Counted from the stretch's first letter, positions 9,032-18,807 are shown. The stretch: DNA of 64,000 nt from CAZSDU01 sp963662525 (GCA_963662525.1 OY759717.1:3100001-3164000), one strand, 5' to 3'. Notes: a model not told the origin generated them from the letters alone. Numbers and translations: made by a program.

Positions 9032-12000
9032 GCAGGAATTTTACTGTTTTCAGATCGTCGGCTGGCTCCGGTAAAACATTTACCCTGGTCAGAGAGTACC
9101 TTCAAATCATTCTGCTTGAACCTTCAGATTTCAGACATATCCTCGCGATAACATTTACCAATAAAGCGGCTTCGGAAATGAAGGAAAGGGTACTTCATTC
9201 TTTACTCCAGCTATCACTGTTGCCTCATACAACTGATCCCAAGATCTGCAGTATCCTCTTGCCGCAACTTATTACCGGGACTGGTCTTGCAGAATCTGAA
9301 ATTGGTGTGCGTGCAGCCCGGGTCCTGAAACTGATCCTGCATAATTATACTGATTTTGCCATCGGTACGATTGATGCTTTTTCCCATAGAATCATTCGGT
9401 CTTTTGCTCATGATTTCGGCTTGCCGGTGCAATTCAATGTGGAGCTTGATGCCACCGAACTAATAACAATCGCGGTTGATCTGTTGCTTGACAGGGTAGG
9501 GGAGGATGCTGACCTCACCCGCTTTCTCGTGAGGTTTCTGGAAGTAAGGATGGATGAGGAACGGGACTGGAACATTGATCGCATCCTGGTTAATTTTGCC
9601 AGGGCATTATTGGATGAAGAAGGACAGGAGAATATCAGAGCATTACGGTTACTGAGCCTTGAAGATTTTACCCGTATTTCGGAAAACAATCAAAAGAAGA
9701 TCAATGGTTTCGAAAAATTGGTCCGTAAAATCGGAACGGATGCAATGGATCTTATCCTTGGTTACGAACTGGGTCCCGGAAGTTTCCACCAGGGAAATAA
9801 GGGGGTTTTTAAGTATTTTGAATATTTATCTGAAGGCAGATCCGACAAGTTTCAACCCAATTCATATGTGCTGAGAACTGTTTCCGAAGATAAATGGGCA
9901 AGTGGAAAGGCTACAACGATCGAAAAATCCCGGATTGAAACCATCAAACCTGATTTGGCCAGGTTACTCGAAGAAATCATACAGTTGCTGGATCAAAGCC
10001 AGGAGACTTATATGCTTCATAAACTCCTATCCAAAACTATATTTCCCCTGGCAGTCCTTAATGAGATTGACAAATCACTGATTGCCTTCAAGAAACAGCA
10101 CAACCTGATTCATATTTCCGAATTTAACCTCCGGATTTCATCTGTTGTTATGAAGGAACCTGTTCCTTTTATTTATGAACGACTGGGTGAACGATACCGT
10201 CACCTGATGATTGATGAATTTCAGGACACTTCTCGCCTGCAGTGGCAGAATTTTATTCCTCTGATAGAAAATGCCCTTGCCGGGGGGTATTTCAACCTGG
10301 TGGTCGGAGACGGAAAACAAGCCATTTATCGCTGGAGAAATGGTGATGTAACTCAGTTTACACAACTCCCCATGCTGCAGGGAAGCGATCAAAATCTCGT
10401 ATTACGCCAACGTCAGCAGGCCCTTGAAAATCATTTTAAAGAAGAAGTCCTTAAGGAGAATTTCCGCTCAAGGCGAGAGATTGTGGAATTCAATAATGGA
10501 TTTTTCCGATTTCTGGAAACGGCGCTCGATGAATTGACCAGGAAAGTTTACCAGGGGCTGGAGCAGGAAGTATATCCCGGAAATACCGGAGGCTATATTC
10601 AAATTGGTTTCTTCCAGGGAAAAACGGAAACTGCGACCTTGGAATCATGGAATTTTCAGGAAATCCTTAGCATTGTTCATCAAGCATTACAGGATGGATA
10701 TGACTTAAAAGACATGGCTATCCTCTGCCGAAAGAATGTTCAGGCGAGTAAACTGGCGAGAATGTTAATGGAAGCGGGTATAGATGTCATTTCTTCTGAA
10801 TCATTGCTGCTGTCACAATCTCCGGATGTTAATTTCCTGGTTTCAATGATCAGATTCCTGTTTGAGCAAGAAAATCCAATCAACCAGGCTGAACTGGCTG
10901 GTTTTCTCATTCAATCCGGTCGTCTTCCCGGGATGGATTGGCCGGAAGTTCTAAACCGTATCATTTCCACCTCCCGGAATGGTGATGGTTTGATAAAACT
11001 CATGAAAGACCATGGCCTGGTTATTGAGAAAGAGGAATTACTTACTCTCCCTATTTATGATCTTTGTGAAACCCTGATCCGGATTTTTTCCTTTGACAGC
11101 CAGGTTAACCCTTACCTTCAGTTTTTTCTTGATGCCGTTCTGTCTTTTACTACCCGTGATGTTCATGGAATAACAGATTTTCTGGAGTGGTGGGAGGAAA
11201 AAAAATCAAGTCTTTCCGTGATAGTTCCTGAAGGGATTGATGCTATAAGGGTAATGACTATTCATAAATCGAAAGGATTGCAATTTCCGCTGGTCATATT
11301 TCCCTTTGCCATTGAAAGCAAACGCTTGACCCACGAATACCTTTGGGTGGATTTGCGTGATCACCAAATACAGGGATTAAATACCGCGTTGTTGAAGGTT
11401 GATAAGACCATGGAGAAAACTGCTTTCAGAAAGCAGTATCAGGAAGAAGATGAAAAATCAATGCTCGACCTTGTCAATCTGCTTTATGTTGTGATGACCC
11501 GACCTGAGGAGAGACTATATATTCTGACCTCAAAACCACCTGAAAAAACCTTGGATTTGAATTCAATCCCTGCATTTTTTACCGGATATCTTCAAGAAAT
11601 GAACCTATGGTCGGATGAGGTTAATAATTACCAATTTGGCCGGCCTAAACTCCATGAGAACAAGCATATGAAGCGAAGGGAACCCCCGCTCTTGTTAAAA
11701 TCTTTTATTTCAGAAGACTGGCGCAGGAAAATCAAGATCCGCAGCCGGGCTCCGGAGATATGGGATATGGAGAATCCCCTGGGAAAAATAAATTTCGGTA
11801 ACCAGGTACATACTCTCTTATCGAAAATCCATACCCGGGCAGATATAGAAACCGCAATAAATGCCTCTGTTTCCCAGGGTTTAATTGGAAATGAAGATAT
11901 TCAGTCTGTCATGCAAATGCTTAACGGGATGATGAGCCATCCTGAAATTGGGTTACTTTATTCAGATCAGGTAAAAGTGAAAACAGAACCTGAAATATTG

Positions 12001-12210
12001 CTTCCCGATGGTAGCGCTTTCCGTCCTGATCGCGTGGTCTTTATCAATGATCAGCCTGTCGTCGTGGAATTTAAAACCGGAAAAAAGGAGGAAAAGCATA
12101 TCCGGCAAATTGAAAAATATGAAGACCTTCTGAAAGCAATGGGATATTCCGGCGTGAAGAAATATTTGGTATACTTGCATGAAGAGGTAGAGGTGATGGA
12201 AATCAGGTAG
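9028..12210 (+). CDS. addA: AddA-like UvrD/RecB-family helicase-nuclease
   Basis: A 1,060-residue superfamily 1 helicase with a C-terminal nuclease. Walker A is SSAGSGKT (K16), then AITFTNKAASEMKERVL (motif Ia), LMIDEFQDTSRLQW (Walker B, about 393), RQAIYRWR-like GKQAIYRWRNG (motif III), VMTIHKSKGLQFPLV (motif V) and LLYVVMTRPEERLY (motif VI). The C-terminus has a PD-(D/E)xK-type site (FRPDRVV...VVVEFKTGKK). Together with the AddB-like protein at 14423 it should form the double-strand-break resection nuclease that loads RecA. Its GTG start overlaps the tamB stop, suggesting coupled translation. It is separated from addB by two sugar-metabolism genes. RecB proper is less likely because the partner carries an AddB-type Fe-S nuclease. 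Confidence 0.88.
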   Translation: MSRNFTVFRSSAGSGKTFTLVREYLQIILLEPSDFRHILAITFTNKAASEMKERVLHSLLQLSLLPHTTDPKICSILLPQLITGTGLAESEIGVRAARVLKLILHNYTDFAIGTIDAFSHRIIRSFAHDFGLPVQFNVELDATELITIAVDLLLDRVGEDADLTRFLVRFLEVRMDEERDWNIDRILVNFARALLDEEGQENIRALRLLSLEDFTRISENNQKKINGFEKLVRKIGTDAMDLILGYELGPGSFHQGNKGVFKYFEYLSEGRSDKFQPNSYVLRTVSEDKWASGKATTIEKSRIETIKPDLARLLEEIIQLLDQSQETYMLHKLLSKTIFPLAVLNEIDKSLIAFKKQHNLIHISEFNLRISSVVMKEPVPFIYERLGERYRHLMIDEFQDTSRLQWQNFIPLIENALAGGYFNLVVGDGKQAIYRWRNGDVTQFTQLPMLQGSDQNLVLRQRQQALENHFKEEVLKENFRSRREIVEFNNGFFRFLETALDELTRKVYQGLEQEVYPGNTGGYIQIGFFQGKTETATLESWNFQEILSIVHQALQDGYDLKDMAILCRKNVQASKLARMLMEAGIDVISSESLLLSQSPDVNFLVSMIRFLFEQENPINQAELAGFLIQSGRLPGMDWPEVLNRIISTSRNGDGLIKLMKDHGLVIEKEELLTLPIYDLCETLIRIFSFDSQVNPYLQFFLDAVLSFTTRDVHGITDFLEWWEEKKSSLSVIVPEGIDAIRVMTIHKSKGLQFPLVIFPFAIESKRLTHEYLWVDLRDHQIQGLNTALLKVDKTMEKTAFRKQYQEEDEKSMLDLVNLLYVVMTRPEERLYILTSKPPEKTLDLNSIPAFFTGYLQEMNLWSDEVNNYQFGRPKLHENKHMKRREPPLLLKSFISEDWRRKIKIRSRAPEIWDMENPLGKINFGNQVHTLLSKIHTRADIETAINASVSQGLIGNEDIQSVMQMLNGMMSHPEIGLLYSDQVKVKTEPEILLPDGSAFRPDRVVFINDQPVVVEFKTGKKEEKHIRQIEKYEDLLKAMGYSGVKKYLVYLHEEVEVMEIR

Positions 12211-12211
12211 T

Positions 12212-12251
12212 GAAATGTTGAAACAGCGAAACAGCGAAATGGAGAAAATAG
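12212..12251 (+). repeat. Degenerate 8-bp tandem array (five GAAA-led units)
   Basis: Five consecutive 8-base units each start with GAAA: GAAATGTT, GAAACAGC, GAAACAGC, GAAATGGA, GAAAATAG. The array begins one base after the addA stop and carries both candidate start codons (ATG at 12215 and 12239) of the next gene. The periodicity is seen directly; its origin is unknown. Compare the period-8 arrays at 39528 and 49569. Confidence 0.6.
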
Positions 12252-13711
12252 TTGAAGTCAGTGTCGTTGATGACATGAAAGCCTTATACCGGAAGGTGAT
12301 TGGTTCGGAGGCAGAAGTTTTTTATGCACTTCCCGGATCAGGATCCAACAGGCAATATTTCCGGATCGGTAAACCCGGAACAACCATGATCGCTGCTTAT
12401 AATGCTGACCTGAAAGAGAACAAGGCGTTTTTATCATTTTCCAGGTCTTTTCGGGAACAAGGGCTCCCTGTTCCTGAAATTCTGGCAGAAAGCTGCAATG
12501 GTTTTTATTACCTGATTCAGGATCTGGGCGATCTTACTTTATACGCTTTTCTGCAGGAACTAAGGAAGAAGAAGGAGAAGTTCCCTCAGGACGTACTGTC
12601 AGTTTATAAAAAGGTTTTAGCCTTGCTTCCCCGCTTCCAGGTATCCTCTGCTCCGGATTATTCCAATGCCTATCCCCGTTCAGCTTTTGATCGTCAATCA
12701 ATGCTTTGGGATCTGAACTATTTTAAGTATTATTACCTGAAACTGGCAGGGATCCCATTTGACGAACAACAGCTTGAGGACGATTTTCGCGCTTTTACCT
12801 CTTTTTTACTGGAAGTACCTTCCGGATATTTTATGTATCGTGATTTTCAATCACGAAATATTATGCTTTGTAATGGCCAGCCATGGTTCATTGATTATCA
12901 GGGTGGTCGCAGAGGGGCCTTGCAATACGATGTAGCTTCATTGCTTTATGATGCCAAAGCAGATATTCCGGAGGGAGTCCGGACCGAATTGCTGGACTTT
13001 TATTTACACTCGCTGTCCTCGGTAATTTCCACGGATCGACAGGAGTTTCTTAGGTACTATCCCGGATTTGTTTTAATCCGTATTTTTCAGGCAATGGGTG
13101 CTTATGGTTTCCGGGGATATTACGAAAAGAAATCACATTTCTTACAGAGTATCCCGTTTGCATTAACTAACCTGTCTGCCATTGTCCACCATGATTTACT
13201 GAATGATTTTCCTGAGCTAAGAAGAGTCATCAACAGGATGATCCTTACTCCGTTTATGAAAAGTTCCAGGGAGGTTACAACATCAGGTTCAGTTAAACAT
13301 GACCTGCATGTGTTCATTACCAGCTTCTCATTTAAACAGGGACCTCCGGCAGATCCTTCTCCGAATGGAGGAGGATTCGTATTTGATTGCCGTGCCCTCC
13401 CTAATCCGGGAAGAGATGAGGAGCTCAGGCAATTTAACGGTATGGATCAGCCTGTAATTGATTTTTTACAAAATGAACCAGCAGTGAATTCATTCCTTTC
13501 CGGCGTATTTTCCCTGCTTGATCAAAGTGTGGATAATTACCTTTTCCGGGGTTTTACACACCTGATGGTCAGTTTTGGATGTACCGGGGGACAGCACCGT
13601 TCTGTTTATTGTGCCGAGGCCCTGGCTAAACACCTGGGAGAACGGAATTTTCTGAAAATCGAAGTAAAGCATCTCGGATTAAATGAGTTTAACAGCATTG
13701 CCAAGTCATGA
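12215..13711 (+). CDS. AmgK-like sugar kinase fused to RapZ C-terminal domain
   Basis: A 498-residue two-domain protein. Residues about 15-345 are an aminoglycoside-phosphotransferase-fold kinase with the catalytic loop YRDFQSRN (D210, N215) and the metal site FIDYQGG (D227), as in AmgK, which phosphorylates the anomeric hydroxyl of MurNAc/GlcNAc. Residues about 385-498 match the C-terminal domain of the RNase adaptor RapZ (FDCRALPNPGR near 390, and FGCTGGQHRSVY near 455); the N-terminal Walker ATPase of RapZ is absent. In RapZ this C-terminal domain binds glucosamine-6-phosphate. The next gene is a MurU-like uridylyltransferase, supporting a cell-wall sugar salvage role. ATG 12215 and 12239 are both possible starts, inside an 8-bp repeat. 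Substrate is inferred, not shown. Confidence 0.85.
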   Translation: MLKQRNSEMEKIVEVSVVDDMKALYRKVIGSEAEVFYALPGSGSNRQYFRIGKPGTTMIAAYNADLKENKAFLSFSRSFREQGLPVPEILAESCNGFYYLIQDLGDLTLYAFLQELRKKKEKFPQDVLSVYKKVLALLPRFQVSSAPDYSNAYPRSAFDRQSMLWDLNYFKYYYLKLAGIPFDEQQLEDDFRAFTSFLLEVPSGYFMYRDFQSRNIMLCNGQPWFIDYQGGRRGALQYDVASLLYDAKADIPEGVRTELLDFYLHSLSSVISTDRQEFLRYYPGFVLIRIFQAMGAYGFRGYYEKKSHFLQSIPFALTNLSAIVHHDLLNDFPELRRVINRMILTPFMKSSREVTTSGSVKHDLHVFITSFSFKQGPPADPSPNGGGFVFDCRALPNPGRDEELRQFNGMDQPVIDFLQNEPAVNSFLSGVFSLLDQSVDNYLFRGFTHLMVSFGCTGGQHRSVYCAEALAKHLGERNFLKIEVKHLGLNEFNSIAKS

Positions 13712-13721
13712 AAAGAAACCG

Positions 13722-14408
13722 ATGAAAGCATTGATACTTGCTGCAGGACTTGGTACCCGGCTTCGCCCGATGACTGATAACATGCCAAAAGCATTGGTCA
13801 TGGTCAAAGGAAAAACTTTGCTGGAGCATTCTTTTGATCATTTAAAAGCCAACGGGATCCGGGATGTTATTATCAATATCCATCATTTTCCAGGCATGAT
13901 CAAGGAATTTCTTAAAATGCATGATAATTTCGGGCTTAATATTTCGATTTCAGATGAATCAGAAGAATTGCTAGAAACGGGTGGCGGATTAAAAAAGGCA
14001 GCTTGTTTTTTCAACGATGGAAAGCCTTTCCTTGTAAGAAATGCAGATATAATTGCTGATATTGACCTCACCGGTCTATACCTTTATCATATCCGGCATT
14101 CAGCACTTGCAACCCTGGCAGTGCGAAACAGGGAAACATCCCGGTACTTTCTGTTTGATGATCAGTTGTTTTTATCGGGTTGGGAAAATTTGAAAACGGG
14201 TGAACGTAAAATTACTCGTCAGGTTGAATCCTATGTCCCACTTGCCTTTAGCGGTATTCAGATCATTGACCCTGCATTATTTTCACTGATTACTGAAACA
14301 GGAAAATTCTCATTAACGGAACTTTATTTGCGACTTTCTGGCAGTTTTAAAATTGCCGGATACCTGGATGATCTGTCTTTCTGGATGGATGGTGGAAAAT
14401 TAAACTGA
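13722..14408 (+). CDS. MurU-like NDP-sugar pyrophosphorylase (nucleotidyltransferase)
   Basis: A 228-residue sugar-1-phosphate nucleotidyltransferase. It opens with the nucleotide-binding signature LILAAGLGTRLRPMT followed by MPKAL, and has LLETGGGLKKA and a VRNADIIADID metal site, in MurU order. MurU makes UDP-MurNAc from MurNAc-1-phosphate produced by AmgK, bypassing the fosfomycin-sensitive MurA step. The preceding gene encodes an AmgK-like kinase, 10 bases away, matching the amgK-murU pairing known in Pseudomonas. The ATG at 13722 is chosen over the in-frame ATG at 13683 because it gives the standard MKALILAAG start and avoids overlap with the kinase. It could also act on another hexose-1-phosphate. 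Confidence 0.82.
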   Translation: MKALILAAGLGTRLRPMTDNMPKALVMVKGKTLLEHSFDHLKANGIRDVIINIHHFPGMIKEFLKMHDNFGLNISISDESEELLETGGGLKKAACFFNDGKPFLVRNADIIADIDLTGLYLYHIRHSALATLAVRNRETSRYFLFDDQLFLSGWENLKTGERKITRQVESYVPLAFSGIQIIDPALFSLITETGKFSLTELYLRLSGSFKIAGYLDDLSFWMDGGKLN

Positions 14409-14422
14409 CTATATATAAGAAC

Positions 14423-17278
14423 ATGCCTTCCTTTCTAGAAAAAACTGCTCATTACCTCCTCGATCATTATCGTTCAGATTTATCAGAAATCTGTATTGTC
14501 TTGCCGAACCGGCGTGCAGGATTGTTTTTACGTAAATTTCTGGCTGCAGGTATTACGCAGCCAGTCTGGTCGCCGCTTGTTTTTTCCATTGAAGACTTTA
14601 TGTCTTCTTTATCAGGTTTGAAAGAAATTGATCCTGTTTTCTTACTTGTTGAGCTGTTTGATATTCATCAAGCGATGGATAAGGAAAAATCCCAGCCATT
14701 TGATGAATTTCTCAACTGGGGTCCACAGTTGCTTGCTGATTTCAATGAAATAGACCGTTATCTTGCTGATGCAAAATACTTGTTTGCCTATCTGGATGAA
14801 ATAAGGGCCATTAATCTATGGAATCTTGATAAAACACCACTTACGGAGTTTCAGCAAAACTACCTGAAGTTTTATCAATCGCTTTTTGGATATTATTCCC
14901 GCTTAACTGACAGACTGATGGCCAGGGGCGAAGGATATCAGGGACTTCTTTTTCGTCAAGCCTGCGTCCGGCTGGAAGCGAAAACAGTAGAAATACCCTG
15001 GAGGAAAATCATTTTCGTGGGATTTAATGCTCTTACAACGGCAGAAGAAAGGGCCATGAAATTTTTGCATCAGGAAGGGAAGGCTGATTTTCTTTGGGAT
15101 GCCGATCATTATTACCTCGATCAGAAACAACAGGAAGCAGGAAGTTTTTTGCGCCGTTGGTTTTCTGCATGGCCGATGCAAGAAAAAAACTGGATTTCAG
15201 AAGATTACCTCCGGGATGAAAAAATTATCGAAATTATCGGGGTACCGGATGTTATCGGTCAGGTTAAGCTTTGTGGTGAACTGCTTCAGGAAACAGGGAG
15301 GGTATTGGATGAGCACACAGCTATCGTTTTACCCGACGAAAAACTATTATTACCCCTACTTAATTCATTTCCAGGTGAGGTCATGGAATTGAATGTAACC
15401 ATGGGTCTTCCCCTTCAGCAAACCCCCATGGCTGACCTGCTGGATATCGTATTTCAAATGCATATACATGCATCTGGTAAGATGCAGAATAGCTCCGGCG
15501 GAAAAAGTTTTTATTACCGCGAAGTATTAAAAGTTCTTCAGCATCCTTATGTCCCCAGAATTGCTGGTCAATATATGCATGGAAATCATTTTGTTCTCGG
15601 GGATATGCAAACGCGCATTCGTTCCGGACGACAGGTTTTTATCTGTAAAGAGGATCTGTCAGGTGATGGTTTATTTGATGCAGGGGTTGAATTCATGGAT
15701 TGTTTTTTCAGCCCATGGAAGGAACCTGATGATGCTATCAGGGATTTGCAAAAGATAGTGGATTTAGTCAAGGATACGGCAAAGGGAGCGACCAGCTTGG
15801 CGGTTGAAGGAGAATATGCTTTTGCATTTGCCAGAATCCTTCACCAGTTGAAAGAAATCGTTAATCAGTATCCCGCTTATTTTTCCTGGCCGACATTTTA
15901 CAAATTTTTCAGGCAGCTCATAGACAGTACAGCCTTGCCATTTTATGGTGAACCATTAAAGGGAGTTCAGGTTATGGGGATGCTTGAAACGCGTACCCTC
16001 GATTTTGATCAGCTGATTATCCTGTCCTGCAATGAAGGATTGATTCCTTCAGGAAAAATGGCTCATTCCTTTATTCCATTCGATATTAAAAGGGAGTTTG
16101 GACTGCCAACCTATCAACATAAGGACGCAGTTTACGCTTATCATTTTTATCGTTTACTTCAACGGGCAAAAAAAGTCTGGCTGATCTATAGTACGGAAGC
16201 AGATCCGCTTGGTGGAGGAGAGCGGAGCCGCTTTATCCAGCAAATCTTCCACGAGCTTCCTGCTTATAACCCGAAGGTATTGATCAGAGAACGTTTTCTG
16301 AATTCTCCTTTACCCAAAGGAATAAAATTCCCTGCCATTATTATTCCTAAAAATGGGAATACCCTGGATATCCTGTTGAAGAAAGCCACAGACGGACTCT
16401 CTCCCACGGCACTTAACGCGTTCAGGAAATGTTCATTACGGTTCTATTTTTCTGAAATTTCCAGGTTAAAGGAGCCAGATGAGCTTGAGGATGAAATTGA
16501 TGCCAAAGCACTAGGAAATACAGTTCATCAGGTGTTGTTTCAATTATTTGATCCAATTAAGAAGCAGGTTATCAGGATAACGGATCTTGAATCCATGTCA
16601 GGACAGGTGGAAAACATGGTGAAAGCGACTTTTAAGGACAAGTACAGTAATACCGCTCTTGCCGGTGGAAAAAACCTTTTACTCGTCAATGTGGCTTGTA
16701 TTATGGTCAGGAATTTTCTGAAATCTGAAATTTCAAGATTAGAAACCTTGAAAGAATCTGGTTTGACGCTTACCATCACTATGCTGGAGCAATATCTGTA
16801 TAGGTCAGTGTTTCTTGAATCCGGAGGAAAAATTCTGGAGGTCAAGATTAAAGGAGTGGTGGATCGCATCGAACGCATTGGTGATGAATCTTTTGTGCTC
16901 GATTATAAAACGGGAAATACAGATAGGAAAGAACTTTTAGTCAAATCCTGGGAAGACCTGCTTCACGACCCGGTTCTGGATAAGGGATTCCAGCTGATTA
17001 CCTATGCATGGCTGTTATCGAAGGGTCCAAATCCCCAACCTGTCAAGGCAGGAATTATTTCCCTGAAAAAGCCTGGAACAGGGATCATGATGTTACAGAC
17101 ACCGGGCCATGGAGAAGCAAAACCTGCAGGCAAATCCGGAGAAACCGGAATGGTTGAATTTGAAGATATACTAAAAAACCTGATGACGGAAATGCTTGAT
17201 ATAAATGTTCCATTCCGTCCAACCGATGATGGTGATCTGTGTTTAAAATGTCCGTATATCGCTATTTGCGGACGTTAA
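14423..17278 (+). CDS. addB: AddB-like PD-(D/E)xK nuclease with Fe-S cluster
   Basis: A 951-residue protein with an inactivated helicase-like front half and a C-terminal nuclease. Nuclease residues include DYKTG (D827, K829). Four cysteines fit the AddB/Dna2 iron-sulfur staple: C670 in FRKCSLRFYF upstream of the nuclease, then C940-x2-C943-x5-C949 at the extreme C-terminus (CLKCPYIAIC). No intact Walker A is seen at the N-terminus (NRRAGLFLRKF instead), as expected for AddB-type partners of non-Bacillus lineages. It should pair with the AddA-like protein at 9028 in double-strand-break repair. It starts 14 bases after the MurU-like gene and its 3' end overlaps the convergent Memo/AMMECR1 gene by 17 bases. 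Confidence 0.87.
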   Translation: MPSFLEKTAHYLLDHYRSDLSEICIVLPNRRAGLFLRKFLAAGITQPVWSPLVFSIEDFMSSLSGLKEIDPVFLLVELFDIHQAMDKEKSQPFDEFLNWGPQLLADFNEIDRYLADAKYLFAYLDEIRAINLWNLDKTPLTEFQQNYLKFYQSLFGYYSRLTDRLMARGEGYQGLLFRQACVRLEAKTVEIPWRKIIFVGFNALTTAEERAMKFLHQEGKADFLWDADHYYLDQKQQEAGSFLRRWFSAWPMQEKNWISEDYLRDEKIIEIIGVPDVIGQVKLCGELLQETGRVLDEHTAIVLPDEKLLLPLLNSFPGEVMELNVTMGLPLQQTPMADLLDIVFQMHIHASGKMQNSSGGKSFYYREVLKVLQHPYVPRIAGQYMHGNHFVLGDMQTRIRSGRQVFICKEDLSGDGLFDAGVEFMDCFFSPWKEPDDAIRDLQKIVDLVKDTAKGATSLAVEGEYAFAFARILHQLKEIVNQYPAYFSWPTFYKFFRQLIDSTALPFYGEPLKGVQVMGMLETRTLDFDQLIILSCNEGLIPSGKMAHSFIPFDIKREFGLPTYQHKDAVYAYHFYRLLQRAKKVWLIYSTEADPLGGGERSRFIQQIFHELPAYNPKVLIRERFLNSPLPKGIKFPAIIIPKNGNTLDILLKKATDGLSPTALNAFRKCSLRFYFSEISRLKEPDELEDEIDAKALGNTVHQVLFQLFDPIKKQVIRITDLESMSGQVENMVKATFKDKYSNTALAGGKNLLLVNVACIMVRNFLKSEISRLETLKESGLTLTITMLEQYLYRSVFLESGGKILEVKIKGVVDRIERIGDESFVLDYKTGNTDRKELLVKSWEDLLHDPVLDKGFQLITYAWLLSKGPNPQPVKAGIISLKKPGTGIMMLQTPGHGEAKPAGKSGETGMVEFEDILKNLMTEMLDINVPFRPTDDGDLCLKCPYIAICGR

Positions 17279-18791
17279 GTTCATGTTCTGAAAACACGCA
17301 GGCCTCATAAGTATATATTTCCGCATCCTTCCAGCCATCCCAGCCAATTCCCGCCTTATCTCGGGCGCAATGACCGAGGAACTCCTCCTTGCTCCATCCT
17401 GTTTCGGTTGCTACCTGGGGCAGAAAGGTCCCGGCATTCCAATCTTTTTTAATGTAAATTCCGTGTCTGCCCAGTTCGATTTCATGAATGGATTTTATTT
17501 TTTGCATGGGAGTAAGGACGGAAATCTCAATTTCCAGTTTGTTGATCTCTCCAGGTGAAACCGGGTCGAAACGGTTATCCTGTGTTGCTGACGAAATGGT
17601 TAATTCCTGGATCAACAGGTAAAGCGGGATATCAGATGTAAAACGGCCGATACAACCGCGCAAATCTCCTTGTTTTTTTAAAGTGACAAAAGCCCCGGTA
17701 TGCATTTTTAATTTTTCTGTAAATCCCGCAGTGTCGATGGAGGATCGTTTGCGTCCCGGGATAAAATCTCTCAATGTGTTTCTGGCAATCGTAAGGAGGG
17801 CAAGTTTTTCTTCATCATCCAGTTGAAACAGGTCTTTTGTCTTTGCATCCCATTTTAGGCTTTCTGCAATAACCGACCAGTATCCCACAACCTGTGATTT
17901 TTCTCCATATTTTGAATCCCCGGAATTCAGATATTGAATGGGTTTATACCTGATCAGTGCATTGTCGGAAGTGATGTAAAGCAAAGTCAGGGCAGAAGTC
18001 CATCCACAAATGCTGGTTGCCAGGTTGGGGATGTTTTTCTTTTTGTATTGACTGATCACATTCAACAGGCGTTGAGGGAGGTTAGATAGAATTGCGTCAC
18101 AGGTGGCTTTATCGGCCGACCGGGCATCGGCATAAGAAGGGTAATGAGAAAAATCAGTACTGATTATAAACAGGTTTTTATCCGTAAAATATGGTTTTAG
18201 TGCAGCAGCAATTAGGTTACAGGTTTGATCCGACTGGGTTCCCAGGATGATCGGGACAATCCTGAAATCTGTTTTCATGTGGTACTGCAGAAAGGGGAGC
18301 TGCACTTCCAGACTATGTTCCTGGCGGTCGGCCTCCGGGTTGAAACAGAAAAGGGCTTTATTCTGGCTGATTATGTCATTGGCAAGTTCAATGTTGACTT
18401 TAACTTTCCCAAGTGGTGTGATATAATCACCCTGATTATAAATGGAAGCTCCAAAAAAACTTATCTGATGACTGGATGCAAGGATAAAGATATTATCATA
18501 TTTCCGGTTGGGGTCAACCTGGTTATAGCTGCTGGCTGCCACGATTCCTGAAAATACATAACCGGCATGCGGAGCGATGACGGCCCTCACATCTCCGGAG
18601 TTACGGGGTGCTGCCTCAGCAAACATCTCTTTCAGCTTAGAGCGAAGCATTTCCGGATCGGAAGGATAAAACTGACCGGCCACAGCTGGTTTCCGGTCGA
18701 TAAGAGCGGGATGTCCTTCCTGGGAAGAACATCCCTGGCTAAAATTGAATGTAAAACCCATAAGCAAGCCCCAAGTAAAAAGTTTCCGCAT
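17262..18791 (-). CDS. AmmeMemoRadiSam proteins B and A fused (Memo + AMMECR1), exported
   Basis: A 509-residue fusion. Residues about 30-300 are the Memo (AmmeMemoRadiSam B) domain, related to class III extradiol dioxygenases (AVIAPHAGYVFSG, EHSLEVQLPFL, STDFSHYP); residues about 330-505 are AMMECR1 (system protein A), with the family motif LRGCIGRF. The N-terminus (MRKLFTWGLLMGFTFNFSQGCSS) looks like a signal peptide with a poor lipobox before Cys, so the protein is probably exported and perhaps lipidated. The ATG at 18791 is chosen for that signal; the frame is open to 18863 but would overlap the divergent gene. The matching radical SAM protein is at 21029. The chemistry of the system is not established. 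Confidence 0.87.
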   Translation of the reverse strand: MRKLFTWGLLMGFTFNFSQGCSSQEGHPALIDRKPAVAGQFYPSDPEMLRSKLKEMFAEAAPRNSGDVRAVIAPHAGYVFSGIVAASSYNQVDPNRKYDNIFILASSHQISFFGASIYNQGDYITPLGKVKVNIELANDIISQNKALFCFNPEADRQEHSLEVQLPFLQYHMKTDFRIVPIILGTQSDQTCNLIAAALKPYFTDKNLFIISTDFSHYPSYADARSADKATCDAILSNLPQRLLNVISQYKKKNIPNLATSICGWTSALTLLYITSDNALIRYKPIQYLNSGDSKYGEKSQVVGYWSVIAESLKWDAKTKDLFQLDDEEKLALLTIARNTLRDFIPGRKRSSIDTAGFTEKLKMHTGAFVTLKKQGDLRGCIGRFTSDIPLYLLIQELTISSATQDNRFDPVSPGEINKLEIEISVLTPMQKIKSIHEIELGRHGIYIKKDWNAGTFLPQVATETGWSKEEFLGHCARDKAGIGWDGWKDAEIYTYEACVFSEHELNVRK

Positions 18792-18799
18792 GGTTTTAT

Positions 18800-18807
18800 T
18801 ACCTTTG
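18800..18807 (+). promoter_or_regulatory. Bacteroidetes -7 box TACCTTTG
   Basis: Matches TAnnTTTG exactly, 25 bases before the ATG of the membrane aminopropyltransferase-like gene. No TTTG is seen about 19 bases upstream, so the -33 element is weak or absent. Confidence 0.35.
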
